Source: Emergomyces orientalis (taxonomy: Eukaryota; Ascomycota; Eurotiomycetes; Onygenales; Ajellomycetaceae). Taken from it: a DNA stretch of 64,000 bases. Positions 34,447 through 45,807 of the stretch are shown here, one piece after another. The stretch covers positions 744,001 to 808,000 of the forward strand of contig MOWL01000023.1 in assembly GCA_002110485.1 (NCBI GenBank). Direction: 5' to 3'. A program made the translations under genes and the position numbers. Position 1 is the stretch's first letter. Each line of letters begins with the position of its first letter. Below the pieces are notes generated by a model. The model had not been told where the DNA came from, did no database searches, and worked only from the letters and a program-made list of their open reading frames with translations.

Positions 34447-36044
34447 GATCGCAGCCCGCTTGAGCGAACCCTGTGCAAATTCAGAATACAGAATAGAAAC
34501 AGATAATAATTAAAGAAGACGAAGAGGAAAGAAGAGGAAGAAGAGGAAGAAGAGGAAGGTAAAATAAATGCTTCCCTTTCCAGCCTCCGTTTATATGGAG
34601 CTTCTGCTGGCAGCAGAGGAGAGTAAACTAGGAGTCGTCAGCTCCCTGCATCTCCATTTTAAGCTTCGCTTCTCAACGAGGAGCTGCATTTAGTAAGCTA
34701 GCTTACCGTCGTGGGTGGCGGGTGGTAGCTTCGGAGCTAGTTAACAAAATGATGCCATTATCTGGGCTGGGACCGGGCTAAATCCAGAGCGAATAGATGA
34801 ACCTAAAGCCCTCACTGGCCAGGGTTGCGAAGCTGAAACAGCCCGCGAATGGGCCATGCAAACTGTGCTGCACCGTCCATGCATCAAGGTTCATAGTGGC
34901 TAAATGTTAATGGCTGCGATTTGCTTGATTCATTCTCGTGGGTGAAGATCAATAGACCGATACGAAACGGGGTCTGGTTCACGGAACAAAACTGCGAGGG
35001 TTAGATGTCAAACCATGCGGTCAATCCAATCAGTTTGCACTTGCTGCCAAGAATGCTAGGCATAGTTAACTAAGTTATCTCAAGCCTTCCCCCGCCTGAC
35101 TGCTCGGGGATTTATCCTTCTGGTAGGGGTCTGGGGACACTTTAGGGCAAACTGTGAGGGCGTAGTCCGTAGGTAGCCTTAGCTTACCCCGAGAGCAGTC
35201 ATCCCACCCCGCTGGTATTGCGGTCAGATCTTTCACCCATCACGCGCATAAACTGGTAAAACGAGGGATTTATATTTGTTGTGCTGATCATCCCCTCGGC
35301 CTTTGAATCGTACAGGATTCTCAAATTTAGTAGTTATCATTCTTCGGAATGACGTAATTGCCCCTCTGTCGCTCCAACTTCTTTGCAAGTTCCATCTGAA
35401 ACTGTTCATCCTCGCGAATCCCACGCCAACAGCTACAGATACACATGTTACTTCTTGCAGCCATAAAATCGCACATGCGAGAAAAGAAATGATCGCCGCC
35501 AGCTTTAGCCGGGAACCAAACACTGGTTCACGTGCAATAGTCCGCGAAGACGTATCCTGGCAGTAGAGTGATGATCTCATAATTGCAGGAGCTCCTTCAA
35601 AGCAATATTCATGTCGAAATGGGAGGAGTGCCAACCGGCCCGAAAAGGATTATTTTCGAGGCCTGTGGCTCCGACTTTCTCTCTGCTGCTCCATATGCCT
35701 AACCGCGTGGCAGTGCATGGCTTGAGTTGGAGCCCTCTAGGCTCGAAAATCGCTCTGGACCGTATATAGTGGTGTCACTGGCGGCTTAATCAGGCAAGGA
35801 TTGCTCAAGCACAGTGCGAAAATCATCAAACCCATGCAACAGGGCGTAAATTTAAACGAAATACAATGACTCAAAAGGTAACTATTAAATTAAATTTAAG
35901 GGATGCTGAAAATGTCCGAACCGAGGGTGTATAACCCCTCAGAACCCTCCCTATAAATATTGCCGTGCTCGACTTGTAGAGCATCGACAATACGGGAGGC
36001 AGCCCCTCTATATTCAATATTGCGATACCTGGAGGGGAAAAAAA
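34447..36044. other. divergent promoter region of KHA1 and the nitroreductase gene
   Basis: A polypurine tract on the plus strand (about 34514-34560, GAAGAGGAA units) is a pyrimidine tract upstream of KHA1 on its own strand, a usual fungal transcription-start feature. A minus-strand open frame at 35233-35634 has no known domain and is not called. Confidence 0.5.
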
Positions 36045-36950
36045 ATGGCAAACCTCACAGCTGCCATAAGCGAAGGGTTCAAAGCACGACGCTCGTTCTA
36101 CCAACTGACAAACGAGTCCACGATTTCTGATTCCCGCATCGAAGAGCTCCTTTCAGCAGTGGTACTACATACTCCTAGCCCCTTCAATTCCCAATCTGCC
36201 CGCGTTGTCTTGTTACTCAAGGACGACCACCAAAAACTATGGGATATTGCCCGTGAAGAGGCCAGTGCCACTATCCCTCCAGAGATATTCCAGAATCTAT
36301 ACAGCCCACGTATTACACTCTACCGGGCGGCATATGGAACGGTAACTACAAGTACTCTCTTGTTTGTCTATATATTGGCCCCTGTTTTGGAAATTTCGAG
36401 ACGAGCTTTTTCTGATATGTGCGTATATCTATATATATACAGGCCTTGTTTTATGAAGATCCCGCTCCACTGAAAATATTGGAGGAGAAATGGCCAATAC
36501 TCAAGGATAAATTCCCTCAATGTATGTGTACATAGATGAAGTTCTATCCCCCTTACCAGCTCCCCATTTAATTTACTGGTCGTCGAGCTCCAAATTATTA
36601 ACGTGGGTCAAATATAGGGTCCGAGCACTCTAGTGGAATGCATCAATATGCCGGTGAGTCCATATTGGGTCTAAAAAAATAAAAATAAAAAGTAGACCTT
36701 TAATTTAATGAAACCATCGCTGACACATTTCGATGACAAAGCGTGGACTCTCTTTGAGGCCGAAGGACTAGGTTGCAACTTGCAACATTACACTCCGATT
36801 CTGGATGCACGGATCTCAAAGGAGTGGAACATACCGACCGAATGGAGCCTGAAAGCGCAACTGGTCTTCGGGAAACCCGTGAGCTACGGCGGGCTACGCG
36901 AGAAAACATTTGAGCCTTTAGAGAAGAGAATTTTTGTTCACGGACGGTAA
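36045..36950 (+). CDS. Nitroreductase family protein (Frm2/Hbn1 type), 4 exons, 206 aa
   Basis: Exons are 36045-36341, 36443-36521, 36618-36653 and 36742-36950 (207 codons). These small FMN-dependent oxidoreductases reduce nitro compounds and quinones. Yeast Frm2/Hbn1 are linked to oxidative-stress and fatty-acid responses. The N-terminus FKARRSFYQLTNESTISDSR is the FMN-phosphate region, followed by HTPSPFNSQSARVVLLL. After splicing the chain reads LFYEDPAPLKILEEKWPIL, WSEHSSGMHQYAAWTLFEAEGLGCNLQHY (here split across an intron) and KAQLVFGKPVSYGG. Exon 3 is only 36 nt. Length equals typical family members. The last intron acceptor is the AAAG before CGTGGACTC. The gene ends about 260 bp before the 9.9-kb repeat-bounded block and appears intact. 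Confidence 0.93.
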
Positions 36951-37209
36951 TTAGGTTGTGGGTTTGGAATGGTCGAGGTAAGAAAAAGGAACAGCTTAAT
37001 CCAAAACATGCACATATCGGCCTTTTAGAATGGGATTTAGCAAATTCTCTGGTGCAGTGAAAGTCGTGGATAAAGTATATGGGCTGGTACGATCTGGACA
37101 CATAGAGAAGGAATTCAAATATGTGAGATGATAAATAAATATCCCAGCTTTTACATGCTGAACATAAAACAAGAAGGGAGCGGAAACGCAAATAGAAATG
37201 AAAAAATAC

Positions 37210-37214
37210 GATAT
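37210..37214. repeat. GATAT, left copy of putative target-site duplication
   Basis: GATAT abuts the left terminal inverted repeat. The same five bases abut the right end at 47097-47101 in direct orientation. Confidence 0.6.
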
Positions 37215-37261
37215 TACGGCAGCCTATAGTGACATTTGGGTCAAATGTTTTTTTTCTGTTT
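37215..37261 (+). repeat. Left terminal inverted repeat
   Basis: Begins TACGGCAGCCTATAGTGA and runs through the palindrome CATTTGGGTCAAATG, a T run and GTTTTTTATG. The reverse complement of 47096 downward is the same sequence, with two extra segments (CTCCGTA and GTGA) in the right copy. Confidence 0.75.
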
Positions 37262-38269
37262 TTTATGCAAGTGTTACAATGAGCACGAATTTGCTACGCA
37301 TCAATCATAATAATATCACATGAATGAGAATAATATATAGTAGCTACTATTTATAGGGCAGGCATCTACTTTCACTATATTTCTATACATCTCTACATCT
37401 TTCTAATGTGAAAGAAGTATATATTCATTTATTTATTTATATCTTCTGTTGAAAAGCAGAGAAAGAGAGAAATCAGATATTCTTTTACTATCACTTTGAT
37501 CTCTATATTCAAACACTCATATACAGTATGAATGATGAATTTAGTAAACAGAAATAAAATGAATAATATAAACAGTATCTTTTGTTGGAGGTCCTACACA
37601 AGCCCTATCCCACGTGACCCACACACACATATATTAGCTGCCGCTAGCCACTAGATAGAGAACAACGAACCACGTTCAACCTCTCTCACATCTTTTGTGC
37701 CAGTTAGCGGGGCGCCCAGCCCACCGAGCGCTGTTGTCATTGGTCCGTATCGTGCGCTAGGCCCGTTGCGGCATCACCTTTGCTGCTTCAGGGATGGCGC
37801 CCCCTCGCCGCTTTTGCACCTTCTCATGCCACTTCAACAGACACCACTCGATCTATAAAAACCCCATCTCGCGCCCTCACAACAATCACACACTCTCTCC
37901 TTCTCTTTCTTTCTCTTTCTCTCTCTCTCTCCCTCGCCCTGTCTCTTGTGCTCGCGTGCACTGCCCCCGCTCTCCTTTTCCCCCCTTGCAGGGATGGTGC
38001 TGTCTTATCCGGCCATCACCTGTCTTGATCCTGCGCCCGCGGAGCTGTTGAACTGCTCTCTGATACCTCCCCACTGACCTCTGAGCCTCTCCACGTTGCC
38101 CCTTGTGATGCTACTTCACTTAACTCTGGGATCGAGGCTGCTGGGGTGTCCGCACCCGTGTTTTTCTGTACATGTGCCTTTCACTGTGCTGCATGATCAG
38201 TGATTTTAAATGATAGAGATTTTCACTTACTGATTGATCTATTCTTCTATTTTCATTTTCATTTTCATG
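37262..38269. other. interior of the unit, left part; no gene
   Basis: AT-rich to about 37570, then GC-richer DNA with a CTATAAAA box at 37852 and a CT/CTTT microsatellite at about 37889-37932. CpG is normal in the GC-rich half, unlike the LINE to the right. Overlapping short ORFs here have no resemblance to known proteins. It may be the 5' end of another retroelement fragment, but I cannot show it. Confidence 0.4.
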
Positions 38270-38291
38270 TTTTTTTTTTTTTTTTTTTTTT
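38270..38291 (-). repeat. T22 run, candidate LINE poly(A) tail
   Basis: A homopolymer preceded by TTTTCA repeats. On the minus strand it is an A tract downstream of ORF2, as expected at a LINE 3' end. Confidence 0.55.
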
Positions 38292-39237
38292 ACTCTTTGA
38301 AAGGTCTGCCTTTCAAGACTCTGCTTGTCTTGAAGCCCCTTCCATCAGTGGGATTGCATGCGGAGATGGAGTAGGCGGCAGCTGATCAAGCGTGTTGGAA
38401 TGGCCGGTGGGCTAGTGTTCAGAGACCAGAGTGCTTGCTGAGCCTGAGTGATGTGAGTTGCATCACTCTTTGAGCCACCAAGGCTGACTGTCATTGTCAC
38501 ATTTCTTTCCGCGGACCAATAGCAAAAATGCTGCATTTCATTTGTGCTGGTGTGCGCCTGCAGGTCAGACCAAGGCGGGCAGTGTCAGAATCACATGCTT
38601 GGACATGTGAAGGCTGCAAGTGATGAATGGCCAAACCTGATTGAAGCAGGCCACTGGTTATCAGGCTCCAGATGGCTTTTTAATCAGCACAGAACATGTC
38701 AGCAGTCTTCAGAAGAAATTCAGAGATCAGAGAAATTTAAATTTATCTTTTCACTCTCTCTACTTTCTCTCTGATGAAAGATGAGAGACTGAAGCAATAA
38801 AGTCTTTGCACTGAGAGAAGCTATAAGAGATGACTAAATTTTTTATAAAATTACTGACACTTTGTGATCTGTTTTCTCATTTGTGCATGCTTTTTCTTTC
38901 AGACTTAATTCTCATTTTTCTTTCTGCTTTTCTGATTATTTCTGGCTTATTATTATTATTTCTACACCACTTGATCCCGAGAATATGTGGGGAGGCAGCT
39001 AGTATACAAAGTGAGAAAAACCTTGAGCTATCTAGTATAGTCCTGATCTAAAAACCCTCTGAACAGCAAATCTATTCAACATTTATAATCACTTCAAGTA
39101 CCGCGGAGCAGCTCCCGCTGCTCTTAGAGAAGATGGTGCATAGCACCGTGAGAAGACAAGAAAACCCCCTATATCATCATCACCTCTGTCTGAACATAAG
39201 AAAGACTTCTAATGAATGTGGCATCTCATGCTGTGTG

Positions 39238-39376
39238 TCCGCCGCTCATCGCGCAGACTTCAACGTCCTGGAGTGCTTGTAGCGCGCAGGCCACTCAACT
39301 CCGCGCTTGTGGCGCGCCCGGTTGCCCAACTTCGCGCTTGCAGCGTGCCAGTCCACCCAGATCCGCGCTTCAAGCT
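39238..39376. repeat. 30-31 bp minisatellite, four units (3' region of the LINE)
   Basis: Four tandem degenerate units start at CGCGCAGACTT (39253), CGCGCAGGCC, CGCGCCCGG and CGTGCCAG, and each ends in a GCGCTTGTAG-like core. CpG is abundant here although the surrounding LINE is CpG-poor. The same core recurs at 42380-42500. Confidence 0.7.
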
Positions 39377-39479
39377 CACTATCTTCTGGTAGGGCCTCGC
39401 TCTTCGCGCTCTTCACTCTCTGATATGCACCAGCCATGTTTCTTAGTTATGCTGTGCATCTCATTCCGCCCTTCTCTCA

Positions 39480-42400
39480 CTTAACACCTTGGCTAGGGAG
39501 AACTGTCTGAGAATGTCCTGCTTGAGCCATCACTTGATGAGTCTGTGCAGTCCTTTCTTGGTGTCCAGCAACCACTTCTTATCCACTCTGCTCTTCTGCT
39601 CCAGCTCTGCGCGTTCCTCACTGAATCATGTACAGTGTATCATCACATGCAGCACCGTTTCATGCTCATATCCACATGAACATTTTGGTGTGGGGAAGTC
39701 AGGAACTCTTCTTCTGTGAAGAAACACTGCAAGGCCTGTCTTGCTGATATGCAGCTGGACTATCAATGAGCTTCAGGCCTTGCTCAGGCCCTCATGCTAT
39801 CTTAGTAGCTCTACATCTGGGAGCCTGTCAAACAGTTCTTCTCATGGTGTTGTGCGCGCTCTTCATCTGTTCTGTCATTTTATCATTGTCTCCTCCCTCA
39901 CTCATCTCTTGAAGACTCAGTTATACACACTGTTTTCTTGTCTTTTCTACTTTTTCAGTTGCTTTGTCTGTCTCACTCAATTTACACTCCACCCCTGCTG
40001 CATGCTCACTGGGTGCAGTACTGCCTTCACTGACTGCATTCCTCTGTTATTCCTTCTGTGAAGTCTGGCTCTGACCTGCCCACATGCCTGTTTTATCTGC
40101 TCCATGATTCCTGACTTCTTAAGCTGCTCAGTTGCTCTGGTCATCACACTGTCTAGATGTATTTTCAGAGGCAGTGTGGCTGTCTCTGCCTCCAGTGAGA
40201 TGATTGGAGTAGCTCTGTAGGCCTCTGCAATGATCTGTAGGCATTTATTTTGAATCTTCTCCAGGCTGGCTAGCAGCTGGCGTTGATGTCGCGGTTCATG
40301 TTGTGTCGCCTGTGGTTGATGCCATGCCAGCGCTCCATATCCTATTGCGGGCCTTATCACTGCATTGTAGACCCTCCGGGCATGCTGCAGTGGCAGGCCC
40401 CAGGTTGACTGTGTTGTCTGAGTTAGGGCACCTATCTGTGATTTCGCTCTGCCTATCATCTTACTGACATGGCTACGCCACCTCAGCTTAGGGTCAAGTC
40501 AGATGCCTAGCACCCGCATCTCCCTCTGTGGCTTGATCACTTGCTGTGGCAATTGCAGTGAGTGTTCTAGATTGAATCTAGTTCTTGTTCTGGTAAAGTG
40601 CATGAGCTCATACTTCTGTGATGCAAAGATTGCCCCATGTCTGCTCACTCAAAGCTCACAGCTGGCATGGATCTGTGCCAGATGCGCACAATTCACTTCA
40701 GTTGAGTCATCATATGCTAGAATGTTCACATCATCTACAAATTCTATGCAGCTGATGAGCTCACTTTGTGATGCACATATTCTGAGCAACTTCTCATTGT
40801 AGAATAAGAACAGAATGAGTGACAAGAGTGATTTCTGTGAGATGTCTGCATTCATCTCAAAGACTTCAATTTTCTGCTCATCAAATACTAGTGTCATCTT
40901 GCACCTCTGCATGAATGAGTTGACTTATTCAGTCAGCTGTCTGAGCAGTCCTCTTTTTCTTAGAATGTGTACTAGGTGATTTCTGAGCACTCTGTCATAG
41001 ACCTCTGAGATGTTCAGTGACAGCACTGAGATCACTGCTCTCTACTTCTCCCACACTGTGTGAATCTGTGCCAGTAACAGAGTAATTGCTGTTTCTGTGA
41101 AGCAGTCTTCTCATGCTCTCATTTGCTGAGCTGGTAGCATTTCATGTTTCTCTGCCAGAGATTTTATTTCCTTGGCTGTTGCAGTCTCTACAATTTTATC
41201 TAGAGTGTTAAGTAGTGCAATTGGTCTTCAGACTCTCACTTCACTGTAGTTCTTCTTTCCTGGCTTCTTGAGCACCACTGTGCATGCTGTTTTGAATATC
41301 TGTGAGTAGTACTCTCAATGCCAGCAGGCCTGTGTAAGCTCAGTTATTGCTGTGATGAACCTTGAGCCTAGCATTTTGAGAAAGCAGTTGGGGATGCTGT
41401 TGACACTCAGGGCTTTGTTGTTTGAAAGCCTAGCAATCAGCACTGCCATGGCCTTCTCTGTGAGCACTATCATATCAGTCACACTCTGTGGCTGTGTTCT
41501 CATGTTCATGTCATCTTCCCTTGCTGCCAAAGGCTCTGGGAAGAACCGCGCCCGTAGTAGTTCAGCCTTGTCCTGAAATGCAGTGACTCGCGCCTCAGTT
41601 TCACTCAAGGCCTCTGGCATTTCTCTAAGCAGTGGCAGTCTTGCCGGTTGCTTGGTCTCATTGATGTGTGTGTGACCCCACTTTGCCAGCTTTCAGAGCA
41701 GTTTAGAATCTGTGTCAGCACTGTTCATTAGATCGCGGAAGCTGGCAGTCTTGACCAGCTTTATTTCCTTGTTTGGTCTATTGTGAGCATGTCTTCTTTC
41801 CTTCTCAGTGCTGTCTACATCCCTCATGGTTCTCTTGTACTCACTCACTGCCTGCGCCACTCTGTTGGACCATCACAAGCGACTCTGCTTGCAGATGTGT
41901 GTGTGTTTAGTGTGTTTCTCTGCTAGCTCATTGATGAATTCACTTAGATAGTTTGCATAGCAATCAATCTCTGCTGTTGAGTCAAAGCTGTTGTAATATT
42001 GTAGCTCTTGGCAGTTCTTTTGCAGCTGCTGTATATTCATTTGCTGCCAGTTGCGTTTTTCCCTTAGTACCACAGATATGTTGATGACTAACTTAGTGAC
42101 CACTGGTAGATAATCTGATGCTATATTCATCTTGTGTGTGATCTGGCATTTCAGTATCCCTGCACTCAGATTCTCTGAGAGAAAGATTAGGTTCAAGATG
42201 ATGTCAGTGCTTCTGTGATTCTTTCATGTAATCTCTCTCTGTGGTGTTGCCAGCTGCAGTTCAAGAGTATTCACCTGTGCTATAAGCTCTCATGCCAGGT
42301 CAAAGTCCTGTCTCACTCGCTCACCTTCCCACTTTGAGTGATGCACATTGAAGTCTCCCAGCATCACTATCTCCACCTGCCGCGCTTCTGCACTCTGACT

Positions 42401-42919
42401 TTGCACTTGTTGTGCGTCTGCACTCTGATCTCGCGCTTGTAGCGCACTTGTGTCTGGGTCTTGTGCTTGTTATGCACATCACCTCTGAGTTTGCACTGGT
42501 AGTGAGGCCTCGGCCTCCTCCACCATCACTTGTAGCTCAAGGATGGGGGAACTCTCTGACACAGTTGTGTAGCTGCCTGGTGGAGCAGTGTAGACATTAA
42601 GCATTAGTAGTGGTCCTCTTACCATGTTCACAGTGAGTAATGTCATGAATTCTGTAATGACTCTGACCTTCTATGCTGTTGTCTTCAGTCTTTTGTTGAT
42701 GAGGAAGCTCACCCTGGTCTTCTTGATCTGCATATCTGTCTGCCAGAATTCACAGTTGATCAGGCATGTTGTACCTCTTTCAGATTCCCTCTGCATCCAT
42801 GGTTCCTGCAGTGTGATGATGTTGTAGTTTAATGCTGTTTCAGACTTGATCAGTAATGCATTCATCATCTTGTCTGAGTTATGCACATTGTATTGTAGTA
42901 TATGGACTTGCTCACTCAT
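39480..42919 (-). pseudogene. LINE ORF2 (endonuclease, reverse transcriptase, RNase-H-end motif)
   Basis: All recognisable pieces lie in one minus-strand frame from 42919 to about 39480. The endonuclease start is VHILQYNVHNSDKMMNALL and NIITLQEPWM; its catalytic block is VMLGDFNVHHSKWEG near 42330. The RT begins with the AVLIARLSNNKALSVNSIPN region (41400), continues with RPIALLNTLDKIVE (41210) and has the catalytic box as FVDDVNILAYDD near 40720, where Tad elements usually have YADD or FVDD. Downstream are the thumb region (RRVYNAVIRPAIGYGALAWH, 40350) and the C-terminal PTPKCSCGYEHETVLHVMIHC (39680) typical of RNase-H-bearing LINEs. At least a dozen in-frame stops occur, most of them TGA, but I find no frameshift over about 3.4 kb. 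Confidence 0.85.
42380..42500 (-). repeat. 30-bp in-frame minisatellite within the LINE endonuclease
   Basis: Three exact-length 30-nt units plus a partial one (cores GCGCTTGTAG, GTGCTTGTTA, GCACTGGTAG) encode about ten residues each on the minus strand, rich in Gln, Ala and Ser (QARDQSADAQ-like). They sit directly before the VMLGDFN active-site block, where the family has no such insertion that I know of. Confidence 0.7.
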
Positions 42920-43197
42920 GGTTCACCCATGTCTTGGTCCTGCGTGGAGTCTGGTCGCGCTGGACATGCATAGTCACTGAGTGAGCTCTGTTGCTGCACA
43001 CCAGCTTTTGTCACATTCATGAATCTGCTGATCTTGCACTGAATAATCAGAGAGTTCTCTTCTGTGATTCTACTACACTTTCCGAAGATAATTCAACTTT
43101 TCTTATCTAATGTTTGCATCACAAAGTATCTTGACTGATTCTTGAGAGTCTTCTTGATCAGTGAAATCACAGTCTGTCATTCAGAATATCTTATAGA

Positions 43198-43980
43198 TTA
43201 TACTGAATAATCTTCTTTACAGTTATAGCAGACTGTCTTCTTTTCTTTCAGTGCTGTGAAGCAGATCTTGTCTGTGTGTCTCTCTGCTGCACAGTGTCCA
43301 CAGATATCACTCTTGTGACAGAATCTGGCTATGTGTTCATATTGCTGGCAGCTGTAGCATTGAGTGATCTGAGCCTCCCTGTGAAAGATTTCAATCATGC
43401 AGAATTTATTTTCCAGAATGATGCCATTCTTCACAAGCATGTTTGTCTGCTGCAGTGTGACTACATGTAGAATAATGCTTTCATGAGACTGCTGCTGTTT
43501 AGCTAGTCACTTTGTGACTCTGTGAATGAGTACTCTGCATCTGAGAGATGAATTCTGCTTGTAGATATTCTTCACTGCTTTATTTAAGCTAACTCAGTTA
43601 ATAACACTGATAGATGCACTTTTAATTAATACTGTATACATCTTCTTTCTCATGTGTGTCTTGTCACTTCATTTCTTCACTTATTCATTACTTTTTGTCA
43701 GCTCAGTCTTCATGCTGGAGTTGTCTGCAATCAGAATCAGATTATCACTAGACATGTATCTTGCTGTAACTATGATGTCAGTGATTATATCTTTGATAAT
43801 TTCATTTATCTTTCTCACAATGATCTCTGAGATGTGTTTCTTCACTGACAGTGTATTATAATTATAATGAGATACTACAATCTCTCTAAACACATATCTC
43901 ATCACAATCTTGTCTGAAGACTCTCCACTGGCTGCCACATATATCTATGAGAGTCTACTGTTCAGCATATTACATTTTTT
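43198..43980 (-). pseudogene. LINE ORF1 (gag-like, CCHC zinc knuckles)
   Basis: Open segments 43938-43681 and 43440-43198 share one frame that differs from ORF2, as expected for two LINE ORFs. The C-terminal segment has tandem zinc knuckles: CYSCQQYEHIARFC, then CGHCAAERHTDKIC and CYNCKE. This is the Tad-type gag pattern. The N-terminal segment is helical and Ile/Asp-rich. Stops separate the segments. Confidence 0.75.
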
Positions 43981-44340
43981 ATTCTGTTGAAATATGTTAG
44001 TAGTGCTCTTCAGTCTCTCTAGTATTCTATTCAGTAAATTGTTCTTGAACTCTTTCATGACTCTCAGAGTCTGTTGAATATATTATAATTTTTTCTTATT
44101 TATCTTCTTGTCTCTCTCTCTCTCTCTAAGAGCTTCAGTGATTTTGCTAAGTGTTGTGGCTATTTCTTCTGCAGCTTCTTTATTTCCCTGTTCTGCTTCT
44201 GGTATGTGTCATGCTGCGCGCGCGCCCACCCCTCTCTCAACCACACCCACGCCAGCTGCCTCAACCATGGTGATTGAGGGTGTACGAGCGTGTAGGTGTA
44301 AATGGCAGCCCTTTATGGCCTGGTTAGGATTGTGATATAG

Positions 44341-45057
44341 CTTTAAAAAGAATAAAAAGTTTTTGTTGAGGTTCAAAATTCATTTTTTCTGTCACACTAT
44401 TATTCTTTCTTTTATTTCTGGCTTAAAATCTTCTTTTTAATTTCTCTTCTCAAATTTTCAATCTTCTATTCAGATGGCCCTCGCGTTTCATATGAACAAC
44501 TTCAAGCTGTGAACACTGTAAGTGTGGCAGCACTTCAAGTCATTCTCACTGTGCAAATACCTTAATTCTAACACTTTAGAAGCCAGAAACCCCTCTCTCT
44601 CAGTCTTACATTGTAATGCCTCTGCCAATACTCTGCTGCTCTGCAAGCATGGCCTTTCTTTGAAGCTGCCAGCTGAAGTCTGCATGTTTATCAGCAGCAA
44701 TGCTTAGCTATGTTCACTGTTGAACTCCCTTTCTCAATCAAGAGAAATGTCTATGTCATCACTCAATTCAAAGAATTCTTGACATGATATATTATCTTTT
44801 CATGAATCTGCACATCATATCTTGAATTCATATTTAACTTCAGTCTGTAATGTTCAAGATAATATTTCTGATACACTGATCAAGCTGTTTTCTTTTGAAA
44901 GAGATGTTACAGAGACTGATTTATTATTATTCAGTATAGTCAGTTCAGATAATAGCTTAGAAGATTTCTTCAGACTTCTGAATTTTTAAATTTATATTTT
45001 CATTAATTTAGTAATTTTTACTGATAATGTGTAACAGGCGTGCTACTGAATACAGCT
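44341..45057. other. interior of the unit between LINE and kinase relic
   Basis: AT-rich and CpG-poor. A minus-strand open frame at 44488-44700 contains KVLELRYLHSENDLKCCHTY. It looks like a mobile-element fragment, but I cannot name the family. Confidence 0.4.
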
Positions 45058-45807
45058 CTAGCACTTCCTAAATACAAAGGACGAATTGATTGAGGAAGGA
45101 AGGAAAGAGAAAGCATGAAGAATGACAACGTCCAAAGCACGATTATTGGCAGTCGTCTGCTGGGGGTCACTCCGAATCATAATATGTTTGCGTTGACAGT
45201 CACCATGAGTAAACGTCGGTTTGTGGCCACAGAAAATGTGTGGCAGACATTGGCGGTAAAAATCTGCCCTGTAACGAGGCCGGCCGTCATGAGTGTATTT
45301 CTGCGCCATCGCTTCGTTGAGTGCAGCTTCAGTGGTGAACGGACTGTTGATCGTAGCTTCTGCATGCCGCGTCCAAAATATCTCATCAAGAAGGGTTCGT
45401 TTGCCTGTACTGCCATAGTAGCCTGGTGATGGCAACTGGTGTAGCTTCTTGTAGTAACCGCGCAGTTCTGCAACAATAGATTCCTTTTTCTGCACACGTC
45501 AAACTCGCCCACAGTTTTGCGAGTGTCTCACCAGCAATGTGTTCCATGACAATGTAATTTTTGCCTGTTTGTGGGTTTGAGTAGAGAGCATAAACTTGAG
45601 GCACAGAGACCTTTGTCATTTTCTGAACAAACAGCATGTTCTCTTCTTCAACAAGGTTGACACTCTTCCCAAACTTCACAACATAATGGCATCCGACCTG
45701 GACAACCCGTCGCCCTCCATACTCGGTGCGTTCTCAATTTCAGCTTCTGTCGGGAGAGGGAGAGGGACATCTGTTGCATAGTATGGTAATCTGACTGAGC
45801 TGTCCAT
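45058..45807 (-). pseudogene. Aminoglycoside phosphotransferase (APH)-like kinase, truncated and frameshifted
   Basis: The start MDSSVRLPYYATDVPLPLPT at 45807 is followed by a one-base frame change near 45725, then VVQVGCHYVVKFGKSVNLVE and ENMLFVQKM, the usual N-lobe of fungal APH-family proteins. VYALYSNPQTGKNYIVMEHI and GETLAKLW come next. A second frame change near 45490 leads to IVAELRGYYKKLHQLPSPGY, then INSPFTTEAALNEAM and the Brenner-type loop FTHGDCQRKHIMIR (45160). Right after LDVVI the family normally continues with IDWE (the metal-binding Asp), but here the sequence departs into unrelated DNA and stops at 45058. About 60-80 C-terminal residues are therefore missing. CpG content is normal. 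Family members in fungi are numerous and mostly uncharacterised. Confidence 0.82.

Larger units (their letters stand above)
38270..44340 (-). mobile_element. Tad-like non-LTR retrotransposon (LINE), inactivated
   Basis: Two ORF remnants are ordered on the minus strand as in Tad1/I-type LINEs: a gag-like CCHC ORF1 (right), then ORF2 with endonuclease, reverse transcriptase and an RNase-H-end motif (left). A T22 run at 38270-38291 would be the 3' poly(A) tail on the element's own strand, giving a 3' region of about 1.2 kb. The 5' end is placed near a GC-rich patch at 44210-44340. Both boundaries are approximate. Most of the interior nearly lacks CpG and carries many in-frame stops, while the reading frames stay in phase. 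Confidence 0.8.

Noticed and set aside
35233..35634. 133-aa minus-strand ORF between KHA1 and the nitroreductase gene
   Set aside because: No conserved motif despite one hydrophobic stretch. It lies in a divergent promoter.
37780..38051. Two overlapping 80-aa ORFs rich in Ser/Leu
   Set aside because: They derive from a CT microsatellite translated in two frames.
39109..39126. GAGCAGC-GCTGCTC hairpin in the LINE 3' region
   Set aside because: A single short stem with no surrounding RNA-gene architecture; could be chance.
43652..43861. Plus-strand hydrophobic ORFs across 38800-44300
   Set aside because: They are antisense to the LINE ORFs and owe their length to CpG and stop-codon bias of the opposite strand.
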